Made by a program: the position numbers and the translations under genes. 64,000 nucleotides of DNA, taken from contig AP031358.1 of the NCBI GenBank assembly GCA_037833965.1, positions 3,356,001 through 3,420,000 of the forward strand. The letters run 5' to 3'. The stretch is from Marchantia polymorpha subsp. ruderalis (taxonomy: Eukaryota > Streptophyta > Marchantiopsida > Marchantiales > Marchantiaceae). The notes beneath the pieces are model-generated. The model did not search any database. It saw only the letters and a program-made list of their open reading frames with translations, and was not told where the DNA came from. This document shows positions 39,170 through 50,037 of this stretch, in pieces (within the stretch, counting starts at the first letter, position 1; each line of letters starts with the position of its first letter).

Positions 39170-41600
39170 TGGCTCCGGAGGCCCTGGAGCTCAGCTCATA
39201 TGAGCGAGCTGGAATAGAAGCAGAACATGGAGGGCGGGGGCTCGGCAGCGAGTCAGGCTCGAGCGCAGGAGCGCCAGAATCAATCACTTCGCTGAGTTGG
39301 GCGTAGGGCAGGCCAGGGATCATGCCAAACAAAGAAGATAAAAGCAACCCCAATATGCTTGGAACTCGGAACTCGGAAGCCGAGGGCGTGCACGGATGAG
39401 GCTGCCTATTTCACTTCAGCTCCATCTTCTTCCTTTCGCGTGCGGATGTGGTGGCATTACTGCACAGTCCACAGCGAGCGGCAGATTCTTGCAACTTTTT
39501 GCCGGACGGGCGACGGTAAGAATGCCAGATTCAGCTGCGGTACAGTAAAGCGAAGCACAGTACACTCTAGGACTGAAGGTTCTCATGGAGCCAATGAGGA
39601 ACCGACGAGCCCTCTGCCGCATCCAGATCCTCGTGATTCGATGAATCTGGTACCCACTTTGGCCGCACCTTTTGTCCTCGCCGTAATTGTCGTCGCCCGA
39701 ATCCTCCTCCGTAAGTGAACTGCGTGTGTCTCGAAATCTACTGCAGTCTGCCAGAAAGTGGTCGCTCTTTCCCGCCCGGCACACCAGGACACGAGAATTG
39801 ATCCGCCATCATCCAGCGACCATAAGCTCAGGAAAATCTTGTGCGGCCCCCGTTCCCAGTCGCCGCGACCTTCGGCTTCAACTCAGCGCACAATCTGGGT
39901 CTGAACATTCTCATTCTCTGAGGCCCCTAATCCTATGACCTCATAACCTGAAAATCCTATGCCGCAGCTACCCCATCACTTCGAGCCTTCAAGGGGTAAA
40001 TCAGCAATCCTTGCGTGCTCGCTCGCATCCATGGAAGTGGTGACGAGCACAATGAACCGAGTAGCGCCATCATCATCTCAATTATGCTCGTCAAGCATCT
40101 TTTACCGCTCATGATTTCCCAGTTCATATGACCTCGAGGAATTTCCATTTTTGCTCAACCTGGAATCTTCGATCTGTCACTTGTGAGCTTTGGTCCATTT
40201 TCATTTGTCACTGCTCATAGTTCTAATCATTAGCAGATACCACCGGATGAAGCCATGGTATCTCTTCGAAGAGGTCAAACTCTCGACGAATCTTTCCTCT
40301 CCAAGAGAAGTTCGCTTTGGCGCCATGTGGAACTCGTAGAAGAATCCTCTGTGTGTTGCAATTCTGACGACTATGGGGACCTTTCAAACCGAGCAAACTA
40401 TGGGAAGCATCCACTTCTTGCTGCCTAACATTGCTACAAGGGTGGTTTACAATCGCAGCAGAAGCATGTTCGAAAAAATTCAGAAAAACAAAATCTCTTA
40501 ATATTCACGGGCTTTTCTTCATAATGATGCATCTAGTTTTCAATTAGCATAGTATGAAGTCAACTTCCGACCTGTTCTTTCTGAATTTTTTTAATTCTGT
40601 GTGTATATATAAATATGCGTATGTAAAGAATCTTCCAAAATTTACAAATTTTTATTATGCCTTTCTTAAGTGAATTTTGTGTGATTGTAACGAGAGATTT
40701 AACGAGTATTACAGGGGTGAGTGGAACTAATATAGTTCCCGCAATTATTTTGTGCACTCGCAATTTAATTGCAGTCGTCCTTCCCGCAAAAGATCTGACC
40801 ACAGACAAGGATATGACGATAAAAATCATATTCAAAACGATTATATCGAGGGTACATTCTTACATTACACAATTATAATCACGTCATTATTGTGTGATAT
40901 TGTTCAATATGGTTAGGGAACCATTTGAAAGGAAGAAAGTGACATCACAGACGCCTTTATCCAACTTCCTATCAGCGGCAATGACTTACAGTAAAGTTGA
41001 CATGAGTGTCAGGTTACTTGGGGCTTCCATTAATAGCCAAAGGTCGACCTCACAATCACAAGGAGGTCGCTGTATCTTACTGGAAAGAGTAACCACTCCT
41101 CAGGAATCTGACTGCACGAATTCCCACCCACTTGCATGGAGTTCGAGTTTGAAGAACATGATTCTTCATTCTTAGGACTCGACTATCTTTCTTGTTTGGC
41201 CTAACCTCTGAGGCTCCGCCTGCCAAGCTACCAACAATAATAATCTTACTTCAATATATCATGTGGTGACCTTTTCTGTGTGTGATTCTTGTCATTTCTG
41301 TTATATACTGCATAGATCCACTCATTATAGTGTGCTCGTGTTCCCTTTGATGGAACTCAAGAGTAGCAAAAGGCGCATTCTCTTCTTAAAAAAATAAAAT
41401 ATAGAGGAAATTGGAAAGTAAAAGAAATAAATCTTCCACATATATCATAGATTCATCGCTCAAAGATTCATCATCGTCTTTGTCGGTCACTGAGTTTATC
41501 TGGGAGTTCTTTAGAGAGAACCAACCTCAAATTTTTTCATAATATACTTACTTAATTCCAAAACATCTCATAGTATTTATAGATTCTCAACACCTTCAAA
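39170..41600. other. Spacer between pfkB kinase promoter and LINE remnant
   Basis: GC-rich near the kinase, then AT-rich. A minus-strand stretch at about 39.70-39.80 kb contains CRAGKSDHFLADC, similar to a retroviral-type zinc knuckle but lacking a clean first Cys pair. Other short frames (40223-40414 minus, 40894-41175 plus) are unidentified. No gene is supportable. Confidence 0.35.
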
Positions 41601-42920
41601 GTATTTGTGTTTATTGGTGAATACCTGCAGAATATGCATCATGAATTCAATTTACTGCGCAAGAGAGCTAATACCAAAATAAACAGAAGCCAACTACAGG
41701 CAAGCAAAGCAGTGCCCAACAAGCGAGGAAAAGACAAAGTACCAAAGAGCACCAGACGGTTGTGCAGAAGCCAATCCCTAGCAAATAAAAGGAACTACAG
41801 AAACTGGCAGACACCAACTCCGCCGGACAGAAAACCATCAAGCCCGAAGCGCAAACCAACCTAGAAAACTAAAGCCACAAAAGCCACAAAGATGGAGCTC
41901 ACGTACCCAAGCTCCAGAAAGATCACACACAAACAAGCCAAAGAGAGAGAGGAAATCGAGTGAACTCGGAAGTGCTACGAGAAAGTACCGGAAAAAACCC
42001 TGGAGAAGAGTTCCAACAAAAGCAAGAACATGGTCAAAACCGGCTGTCTCACAGCTCGGCCCATAACCACAAGCCGAGATTTAGCTGACAATCAACTATT
42101 TATGAGATGCATCTTCCAGCAAATTTGTAGAACAACCCCTCGTAACATTGAACCTTGAAGATAAAGCTAGGATCCGTGCGCATCTACAAATCTTATAGCA
42201 GAAGGCGAAAAAAGATCAAATTGGAGTGCTGTCCCCATTGTGTGGGGAGTTTCTATTTTTTTTCTGGATCAGATTAATGTTCCAAGCGTTTCTTGAGACA
42301 TCTCTCAATTCTAGTAGTGAATTTCCTAACTTAAAGAGTTTTGAAGCATTTGAGCAATAATCAAAAGTTGTTTGGGAGTACTATAGACATTTGAATCTTT
42401 CCATAGAGAAATAACATTGTCAATTGGGTTGCTAATTCTAGCATGAATGTTAACGCTAACATTTAGATTAGAATATAGAACTGATTTCTATTCAGCCGGA
42501 AATTACTACATATTTCAATTATCAGCTACCATACCTCAGCTCTAATTACCACTTGATCTTTGCAGGCCAAACTTCGAAAGATGTAGAAGATTATTTGTTT
42601 GATGGAATATATTCTTGTGGCTAGCGTAATTTTGCCACAACATCTCAATTACTCCGAGCGTGAGGACAATCTAATAGAATATGATATATAAATCTAAAGG
42701 CGTTTAAGACTGAGATCATTTTCATAACTCATACAAGAGTCTCATTCATGTTTATATAGTACATCATGAAGAACATGCCACATGAAAATCTTATCTTGAT
42801 TCAAGATCAAAGAGTAGCAAACAACTTACATCAATCATCTTAAGATTTATCTTAGTGCAATTTCTTGTTCAATAACTCAACCAAACAAAAGGCCGGCGAG
42901 CACAAAATCTATGCAATGTC
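41600..42920 (-). mobile_element. LINE (L1-type) 3' part with zf-RVT remnant, decayed
   Basis: The minus strand carries the C-terminal end of a non-LTR retrotransposon polyprotein. At about 42.80-42.76 kb it reads KIFMWHVLHD, the start of the zf-RVT domain found after the reverse transcriptase in plant L1 elements. At 42685-42645 it reads HILLDCPHARSN, the conserved Cys/His end of that domain, in a different frame. Stops and frameshifts abound. The likely 3' untranslated part follows to about 41.6 kb. The plus-strand frame at 41607-41864 (Lys/Arg-rich) is antisense to it and is not a gene. The other half of the same element lies at 46.2-47.75 kb. Confidence 0.65.
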
Positions 42921-45900
42921 AAACCTCCCAATAGTGACACATATGCGTTCTAGCATTTTATGTCACTATTTGGAGGCTGTTTAGGCCAGTTCGGACGTTA
43001 TTTGCATTAGGTTGGCATTTTTTTCCTCTTTTTCTCTCTCATCGCGATCTGTCACTGTTGTTATGCATTCGGTGGGCGCTTATTTTTCTCTTAACGCAAT
43101 CTGTCCCTGTTGTTATGCACACATGTCTAAACGCAAGCGTTTGGATGTGAAGATAGAAGTTCTAGATTTTTTGAATCAGCCCGGAGCCATCGGCATTTTT
43201 TATGAAAGCAGCATCGGCATTTTTTATGGCACGTACAAGTGTTTCAAAAATCTAGAAAGAGAGAGAAATTATCAAGCATGTGTCGTTAGATACAAATCGA
43301 AATAGGTTTAAAAATATTTCTACATCGACACGAGTGCAATGTCTTATAGAAATGAAGCAACAATAACATATTTGTGTTGAGATAGATGCTTCCACGCTTA
43401 ATGTGACATGTGATATACTCAAGAAGAAGGCTTTGTTTTTGTGAGATAAAATTTTGCTTGACTTTGCACAATGTTTGACATCTTGAGATACAATATTTCT
43501 TCAAACGTTTGTTGAGTACAATGGATGGTTGGAAAAGTATTTGAAGCGCATTCCAACATCTTGTAAGAGGAGGTGTGATGATCAAAATAGTATCAGTGTC
43601 ATGGAGGTGAAGAAATGTTTGCATCAAATTTATGAAATTTTATGCAATGTAACACTCGAATGCATCATTCACATTGACAAATCGGCTTTAGAGCATCGCA
43701 TGACGTCATCAAGATTGTACTACACTGTCAATTTGAATGGTCGTGGAATGAAGCGAAGTAAAGAACAAATTACTGTGGTCCTTGGAGTTAGTGCTTCGGG
43801 TGAAAAATTTACCATGCAAATTATCACGAAGAGTGATCGTTCAGGTGCTTTGAAAGATATTTCGGACATAAGTAAGGCGTTTGGAATTATTTCTGATCAT
43901 CAAGTCAAAGCTTGACAAGATACATCTTTCTACATGTGTCTGCTTCACAAGTAAAAACAAAATTGCCAAGTATTGCAACTGCATCTTCTATATACTTCAA
44001 GAAAACTGTTCCTCTCTTGTTTGTGCGTCTAAGATTCTAGATCCATCAAGATCAATAAAATCTTTTTTTTTTATTTGATTTTTGATAATGCGTATCATTT
44101 TTTTTCTCCTAATGCTACCGGCGAATGTCAACCTCTTGATCAATGTATAATTTGATCTTTCAAAGTTCATTTTTTTTGTGCTCAATTGAATCATTTAATG
44201 TTTGAGTATAAGATGTGGTAGACGAGTGAACGGACGTCTTACTTTCAGTTTCCGATCAACGATCATACAAATCTATGCAACGTATTTGGTTGGGTCAAAT
44301 CTACATCATATGGTATAGAGGAAAATACTATTCGATGGTGTTTTATTAAAGCCAACTGTTTAACTCTTGGATTTAACTTAATTTTCAACCAAGAGATCAA
44401 TAGATCCACTTCCGGTTCAAATCAAATCGTGAATGATTTGGTGAAAACTCTTAAAAAAATTTGATTAATTGAATATTTTTCAGCGTCATTGGATCATGAT
44501 GACTCAAGTATAGAAAAAGTTGACGAAGATCTTATTGAAATCAATGTTGTTGATGCTACTAGCGACAATTATGTTGACGATGTTAGCTTTGTCAAATCAG
44601 TTTTGGAACAACATCATCTCTTGCACAGTGATAATAATTCAAATGATGATGATTTTGATGAAATTCCGCCTTTGATGATCATCGAGCAGGCGAATTGAGC
44701 AATCACTGATTTGATTAATTTTTTTCAATTAAATCATTTTTATCGACAGAACTACATAGTAAGTTGCTTTGCAACCTCCAAATAGCTTGTCAATCGTTGA
44801 TTTGTCAGCAAAAAATTGAGAAATCATTGAAATAATCAACAATCATATTGTAAATTTTTTGTACAAGATTTAATAGTTTTTGAATTGAATTTCATCGAGC
44901 TCAAATTTTTGAATTAGACGATCTGTTAGTGTTTTTCTAAATTGTGTAAATTTGTTGATGTGCAATTAAATGAAAAAAATCTTTGTCTTTGCGTTCAGTG
45001 GGAATGAATTACATTCTTAGATTCATTTGTATGTTTGACATTTTATTGTTGAGTAAATATAATTTCATTCCATTGATTCTCGTTGAATTCTCTGTCTTGT
45101 ACTTTGTCTGGTCTTTTCCAACGACTTTGTGGCTCCGAGCAATTGCAAAACCCCACGTTCAGCATCACTCAGACCTCCTTACATGCACTCAAAAACTGGG
45201 AAGACTGTAATCACTTAGAGTTCAGAGACTAATCATAAGCTTTCTTTGAATTCTACCAAAGACTCTCTATAAGTGTCTTTTTATTTCTCATTTCTTATTC
45301 TTAATAGGAGATTCTGAAAAATCTCACAGCAAATTGAGCTCAAAGCCAGAGAGTTGTAAGTCCAACAATCAGGTTAAGCTAAACTAAGCTAAGAGAATGA
45401 AAAGTCTAGATTATTCGGTGAATATAAGCTGATTTGCAACCTCGGGCTGACTCTCACTCAAGTTTACCTCAGATGGCTTTTCAGTAGCTCATCATGGTTC
45501 TAGAAGACTAGTATTCCTCCTCACACTCATAGCTCAAACACACTCTCACACAATCTCTCAAGGTATCAGTCCAACTCACACACACATCGACACTCCAAGG
45601 TATTGAAAATTCATCATTCTTTCATATATGAAACAAGTCTCTACATATGAACTCTCCAAACTTGCTTGAGATACTCTTCGCTACATCTCTATATATACTA
45701 CTTAAGAATTTACTATAATAACAAATGGTAATTACTATGTAACTTACTTTTACAAATATAAACCATAGTAAGGTTGACTAGTTATCAATATGTGGCAGCA
45801 TGCCATTGGACTCCTAAATCTTCTAGATGTTTACTAATCCTTGCATTGAGGTGGCGTCAGTAGGTTCTTTGTGCAGTAAAATGAGTGAGCTAATTTGAGT

Positions 45901-46195
45901 ATCCTTTCCATTTCAGCCAAGAGTTACATCGACTTGGCCTCTTACATGCAGGAATATCTCATTGAATTAATTTGATGAAATGTGTACAGAGTCAATCAAC
46001 AAGCTTTGAATTGATACATACTGCAATTATGATAGTTATTAACACATTCACTATTGAAAAATCTTATGACACTATTGACAATAGTGACGTCTTGAGAGTT
46101 TCCCGTTAGAATCTAATGGTCCTCCACTTTCATGTCACTAATGAGAGATGTCACTCACATGAGATGACACTATCGGGAGATTAAACTCTGTATCA
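42921..46195. mobile_element. Candidate DNA transposon of about 3.3 kb inserted in the LINE
   Basis: The left edge at about 42926 reads CCTCCCAATAGTGACA. The right edge, read on the minus strand from about 46187, begins CTCCCGATAGTGTCA. These are imperfect terminal inverted repeats. Each end also carries an inner copy of the TGTCACTA word: the left forms a hairpin with TGTCACTATTTGGAGG at about 42961-42976, and the right has several copies, including CACTATTG-A-CAATAGTG near 46055. Between the ends is the Tigger-like transposase at 43.1-44.7 kb. Removing this interval brings the two LINE halves to the spacing normal for an L1 protein (about 410 codons from the RT active site to zf-RVT). The target-site duplication is not clear. 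The interior from 44.7 to 46.0 kb is non-coding. Confidence 0.5.
43123..44698 (+). pseudogene. Second pogo/Tigger-like transposase pseudogene
   Basis: The start reads MSKRKRLDVKIEVLDFLNQP, the opening of a helix-turn-helix DNA-binding region of Tigger-type transposases. Stops follow. A long open piece at 43529-43915 contains the first catalytic block HIDKSALEHR and, further on, GMKRSKEQITVVLGVSASGE, typical of the DDE_1 superfamily. Around 44.1 kb a frame holds a PLDQ-like piece, and an acidic C-terminal tail ends with EIPPLMI just before 44698. The second catalytic aspartate block is not recognisable. A 24-base duplication in the N-terminal part (about 43190-43237) repeats IGIFY. It is distinct from the copy at 7.4-8.9 kb in every block and so belongs to another family or old lineage. 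It is inactive. Confidence 0.75.
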
Positions 46196-47750
46196 ACAAT
46201 TTGTCGCTTGGATAAAATTTCTAGTCACTTGTTGATCTTTCAGCTAGTGCTTGAACACAAAGAAGAGTCTTCAATTCCTTTGAGAATGAAATAAATTTTG
46301 AAAAAATTTAGTATGAAAGAGTTTTTCTCTCTACGCTTTGAATTGTCCTTCTCTTTGCATATAGTATGGAGACGTTGAAACAACCTTTTGGTTCAAACAA
46401 CAACAACATGAGTAAGCTTGAAATTACTCCTCCAAAAGCTTTTTTTAGGCGGAGACGTAGTAATGCGTTCACTAAGAATCAAGATAACGTCTCTAAAAGT
46501 AAAATTAGCAATAACATAAATAAGAAATACTCTATGTGAGATCAAATGTGATAAAATTTTAGCTTTCTAAAAGAGTAGATCCTTTATCAATGTTAGAAAG
46601 ATGAAGAGATTGATCAATAAGTTAAATTCAATCAAAGTATAATTCTAACTATAATACTAACGTCTAGTAATATTTTAATTATATCCTTGCCAATTAATTT
46701 TCATAATTGTTAGAGCTTCTTCCTAAATGCCAATATCATCATGAATAATAGTCCTTAATCATTTTTCCTTGTAAGATATATTAGAGTATTGCTAGACCTT
46801 TGATTTCCAAACCTACTTATGTCTTATGGCTTGCAAACAAACTCTTTTATGACAAAAGCAATTTGTGCTAAGCCTCCTTGTTATATCTTCATAAAAAATG
46901 TCTATACATTTGTTCAATATTTCTACATGCAGTAGCCAAAAAATGCATTAGAGACACTTAAAAAAAGATTGTGTCTATATTAATATCAATTTCAATATAT
47001 TTGTGGATAGTTCCAATATTCAATCAATTTGTAATAAAAACACAATTTAGTCAAAGGTTTTTTCTATTTTATAAAAAATAAAGATTTTGTCATTTTAAGT
47101 TTAGCATCACTAGTAGCTTCATAGATTGTTATATATTATGAACATTATTAGTTACCGTTCTAATGCTCTTGGCATTACCTAGGGATTGAACTTTGAGGTC
47201 TTTTCTATTATTTGTGGTTTTCGCTTGTATTGTGTTTTTCAGCTATTTGAACCTTTGGTTCCCTAGATCTTGATCTATTAGCATTTACCATTTACCATAC
47301 TTGAACAACACATCTCAAAGCTTCTGAAAGTAGATTAAGCAATCATAAAAAAAACTCCAATGTTATCAACAAAAAGAGAATAATTGAGAAGAACGGTTTT
47401 GCCAATCTTGAATCTTTCGAGACAAGCGATAGCAAAATTTTGTCATATTTTAGACATCAGGGGTTGAATAGAAAGAGCAAACAGAAGAAAAGCAAGAGTA
47501 TAACCTTGACAAACACTTCACACAAATACAAAATTTCTTAGAACCATTCTTCCAAGGTGCACAACAATGTAGGTATCAAGAGTAAAACTCTTGACAACGG
47601 TTACAACAATGGAGGCGTCAAGATAATAGTTACAAAGTGCTCATTCAAGCCACATCAAAACATAGTATTCCAAATGTAAGTTTGATTCATCAGGTTGTAG
47701 GCTTTTTTACAGTCAAATATAATAAAATTTTCCAGTAAAAAAGAAAAAGA
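46196..47750 (-). mobile_element. LINE (L1-type) reverse transcriptase remnant
   Basis: On the minus strand, pieces of an L1-type reverse transcriptase follow in order: a segment near 47690 resembling DCKKAYN, then VCQGYTLAFLLFALSIQPLM at 47514-47456 (normally VRQGCPLAPLLF), and LFVDNIGVFF at 47376-47347, where the catalytic FADD has become FVDN. The thumb-like region around 46.9 kb reads ACRNIEQMYRHFL and then KEA. The protein is broken by stops, and both catalytic aspartates are changed or displaced, so it is dead. The element continues across the inserted DNA transposon into the zf-RVT remnant at 42.9 kb. The 5' part beyond 47.75 kb is not recognisable. Confidence 0.72.
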
Positions 47751-49060
47751 AAAATAGCATAAATATACTATTCAATCATTTTATAATTTTATGAAATCTA
47801 TCTGAATTTCATAAAGAAAAATCTACATCTCCAAAAAATTGATTCAAATGTTAGTGTTCAGTTTTTGTTAAAAAAATTAAGTATCAATAAATAAAATCAA
47901 AAAAATGTTAAAAGCATGATTCACAATTTTTTTGAAATAATAATAATAAATCCATATTTAAATAAATTAAAATATAAATAAATTAGGATTAATTTTTTGC
48001 TGAATTTATTTATTTATCAAAGTGCAAAATATTGATTTGGTCATAATGATGATATTCTTTCTTACACATCACATTTTTTCTGGAATTTTTTAAAATTATT
48101 TTTGTTAGAATAAATTTATTATTTTATTTTTTAGAAATAATTTTTAATTTTTAAAAAAATTTCAAAAAAACTAACAATTATATGATTTTCCAAAAATTAA
48201 AAAATTGAAATAATTTTAGTATTTCAAAAACTATTGAAATGATTGAAAATCAATTAATATGTATTATCATATTATTTGAATTTACAAAGTATAAAACTAC
48301 CCATTATAATAATTTAATTTATATATCACTAAGTAATATTATGATAATTTATATTCTGTGATTTCACTAAATTGATTAAAATTATACATTTATCATGATA
48401 CAATAATATTTTAAGTCAAATTTTATGAAATTAATTTAACATTAAAAAAAATTGTATTATGATGATTTGAATTTGCAATAGAATGTGTAAATGGGTAAAA
48501 AATTCAAAGTTGATAACAAATTAACAAATTTAAGCAAAGAAATCAATCTATGTCAAAATCATCATTCTATATTTTAACTAAAAAAAAATCTTTTATCAAA
48601 CATAAATATACACAATTAACTTATTTATTGAAAGTTAATTCTTCTTTGAAATGAGCATTATTTCAGATTACATAAGATACTTATCGTTGAAATGCACTCA
48701 ATATTTGTCAAAATTCACGAGAATATCGCAAACAAGCAAATTCAACTCACAAAATACATGGTTCAATTGCGGCTAGTTCACAAAAATTTTACTATCAAAA
48801 ACTATTAAGAATGTCTATGGAAATTTTATCAAAAGCTTTAGTAGAATGTTAAATTGATTAGCTTTAGGCAAAAAACTTAATGAACATAACAAGTTGTAAT
48901 TAAGTGAAAAGCTAAAAGGTGGATGGGGAACACCAGAGTCAAGCTAAAATGAATCCAACCATTTCTACTTATAGAGAATGAGTTAAAACTTCAAAACACT
49001 CACCCATTCCCAACTACTTCACGATTCTCAGTCTCGATCTATTCCCATAGCCAATACATT
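47751..49060. other. AT-rich spacer, no gene
   Basis: There is no open frame of note. If the LINE was once full length its 5' end would fall here, but I see no recognisable endonuclease motif. Confidence 0.45.
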
Positions 49061-49284
49061 AGACCTCACAAAATTTGGTATTCTATTTTTAGATGCCAAA
49101 TTTTCCAAAAATAAAAACTCAAAATTGCCCAAATAAAGTGGTTGTATTTATTTATGAGTTTATGACTTACGTGGCTATCCGCTATTCAATAGTCACAATA
49201 ACTAATGGCGGGTATTCAATGATTGCCTTTGTGACCATAATAGTGCGGGTGACGTAGAAGATTTGTTTACTTTCAACCACCAAC

Positions 49285-50037
49285 CTGTCATTTTTGAGTA
49301 TCATGAGACGCAAGACCTTTCTTTTAGTAGAAGCATACAATCAAATTCGGCTTTAGTTCCATTCAACGTGTGTCAAATGGAACCATTACATCAGTCCAAT
49401 GCATATTCAATCTGTCATTGTTGAGTATCATGAGTCACGAAATCCCCTTTTGGAAGAAGCATAAAATCAAATTCAACCTCAGTTCCATTCAACGTGCACC
49501 AAATGTAACATTATAACAGTTCAATGCCTATTCAATCTGTCATTTTTGGATATCATGAGTCACGAGATCACCTTTGGAAGAAACATAAAATCAAATTCGG
49601 CCTTAGCTCCGTTCAATGTGCACCAAATGGAACCATTATAACAGTTCAATGCATATTCAATCCGTCATTTTTGAATACCATGAGTCGCGTGACCCCCTTT
49701 TGGAAGAAGCATAAAATTGAACTCGGCATCAGTTCCGTTCAATGTGTGCCAAATGGAACCATTATAACAGTTCAATGCTTATTCAATTTGTCAATTTTGG
49801 GTATCATGAGTCGCAAGACTCTCTTTTGGAAAAAGCATAAAATCAAATTAGGCCTCAATTTCGTTCAACGTGCATCAAATGTAACCATTACAACAGTCCA
49901 ATGCCTATTCAATTTGTCATTTTTAAGTATCATGAGTCGCGAGACCTATTTTCAGGAGAAACATAATATCAAATTTGGCCCATGTCTCGTTCAACGTGCG
50001 CCAAATGAAATCATTACGACAGTCCAATGCTTAAGCT
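49285..50037 (+). repeat. Six-unit tandem array, about 126 bases per unit
   Basis: Units start at about 49285, 49412, 49537, 49662, 49788 and 49914 (spacings 127, 125, 125, 126, 126). Each carries a TGTCATTTTTGAGTATCATG-like start and an AACCATTATAACAGTTCAATG-like end. The period equals 42 codons. From 49524 the array is one open frame, translating as repeats of an MSR-x-WKKHKIKFGL-x-VQ-x-APNGTIITVQC block. The last unit runs into the transposase zinc-finger coding sequence. The array looks like amplification of that coding segment, not unrelated satellite DNA. Confidence 0.93.

Noticed and set aside
39700..39800. CCHC zinc knuckle (retrotransposon gag) on the minus strand
   Set aside because: The spacing of the first Cys pair needs a frameshift and no other gag or pol sequence is near.
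41607..41864. Lys/Arg-rich 85-codon plus-strand ORF
   Set aside because: Antisense to the 3' part of the LINE remnant and of simple basic composition.
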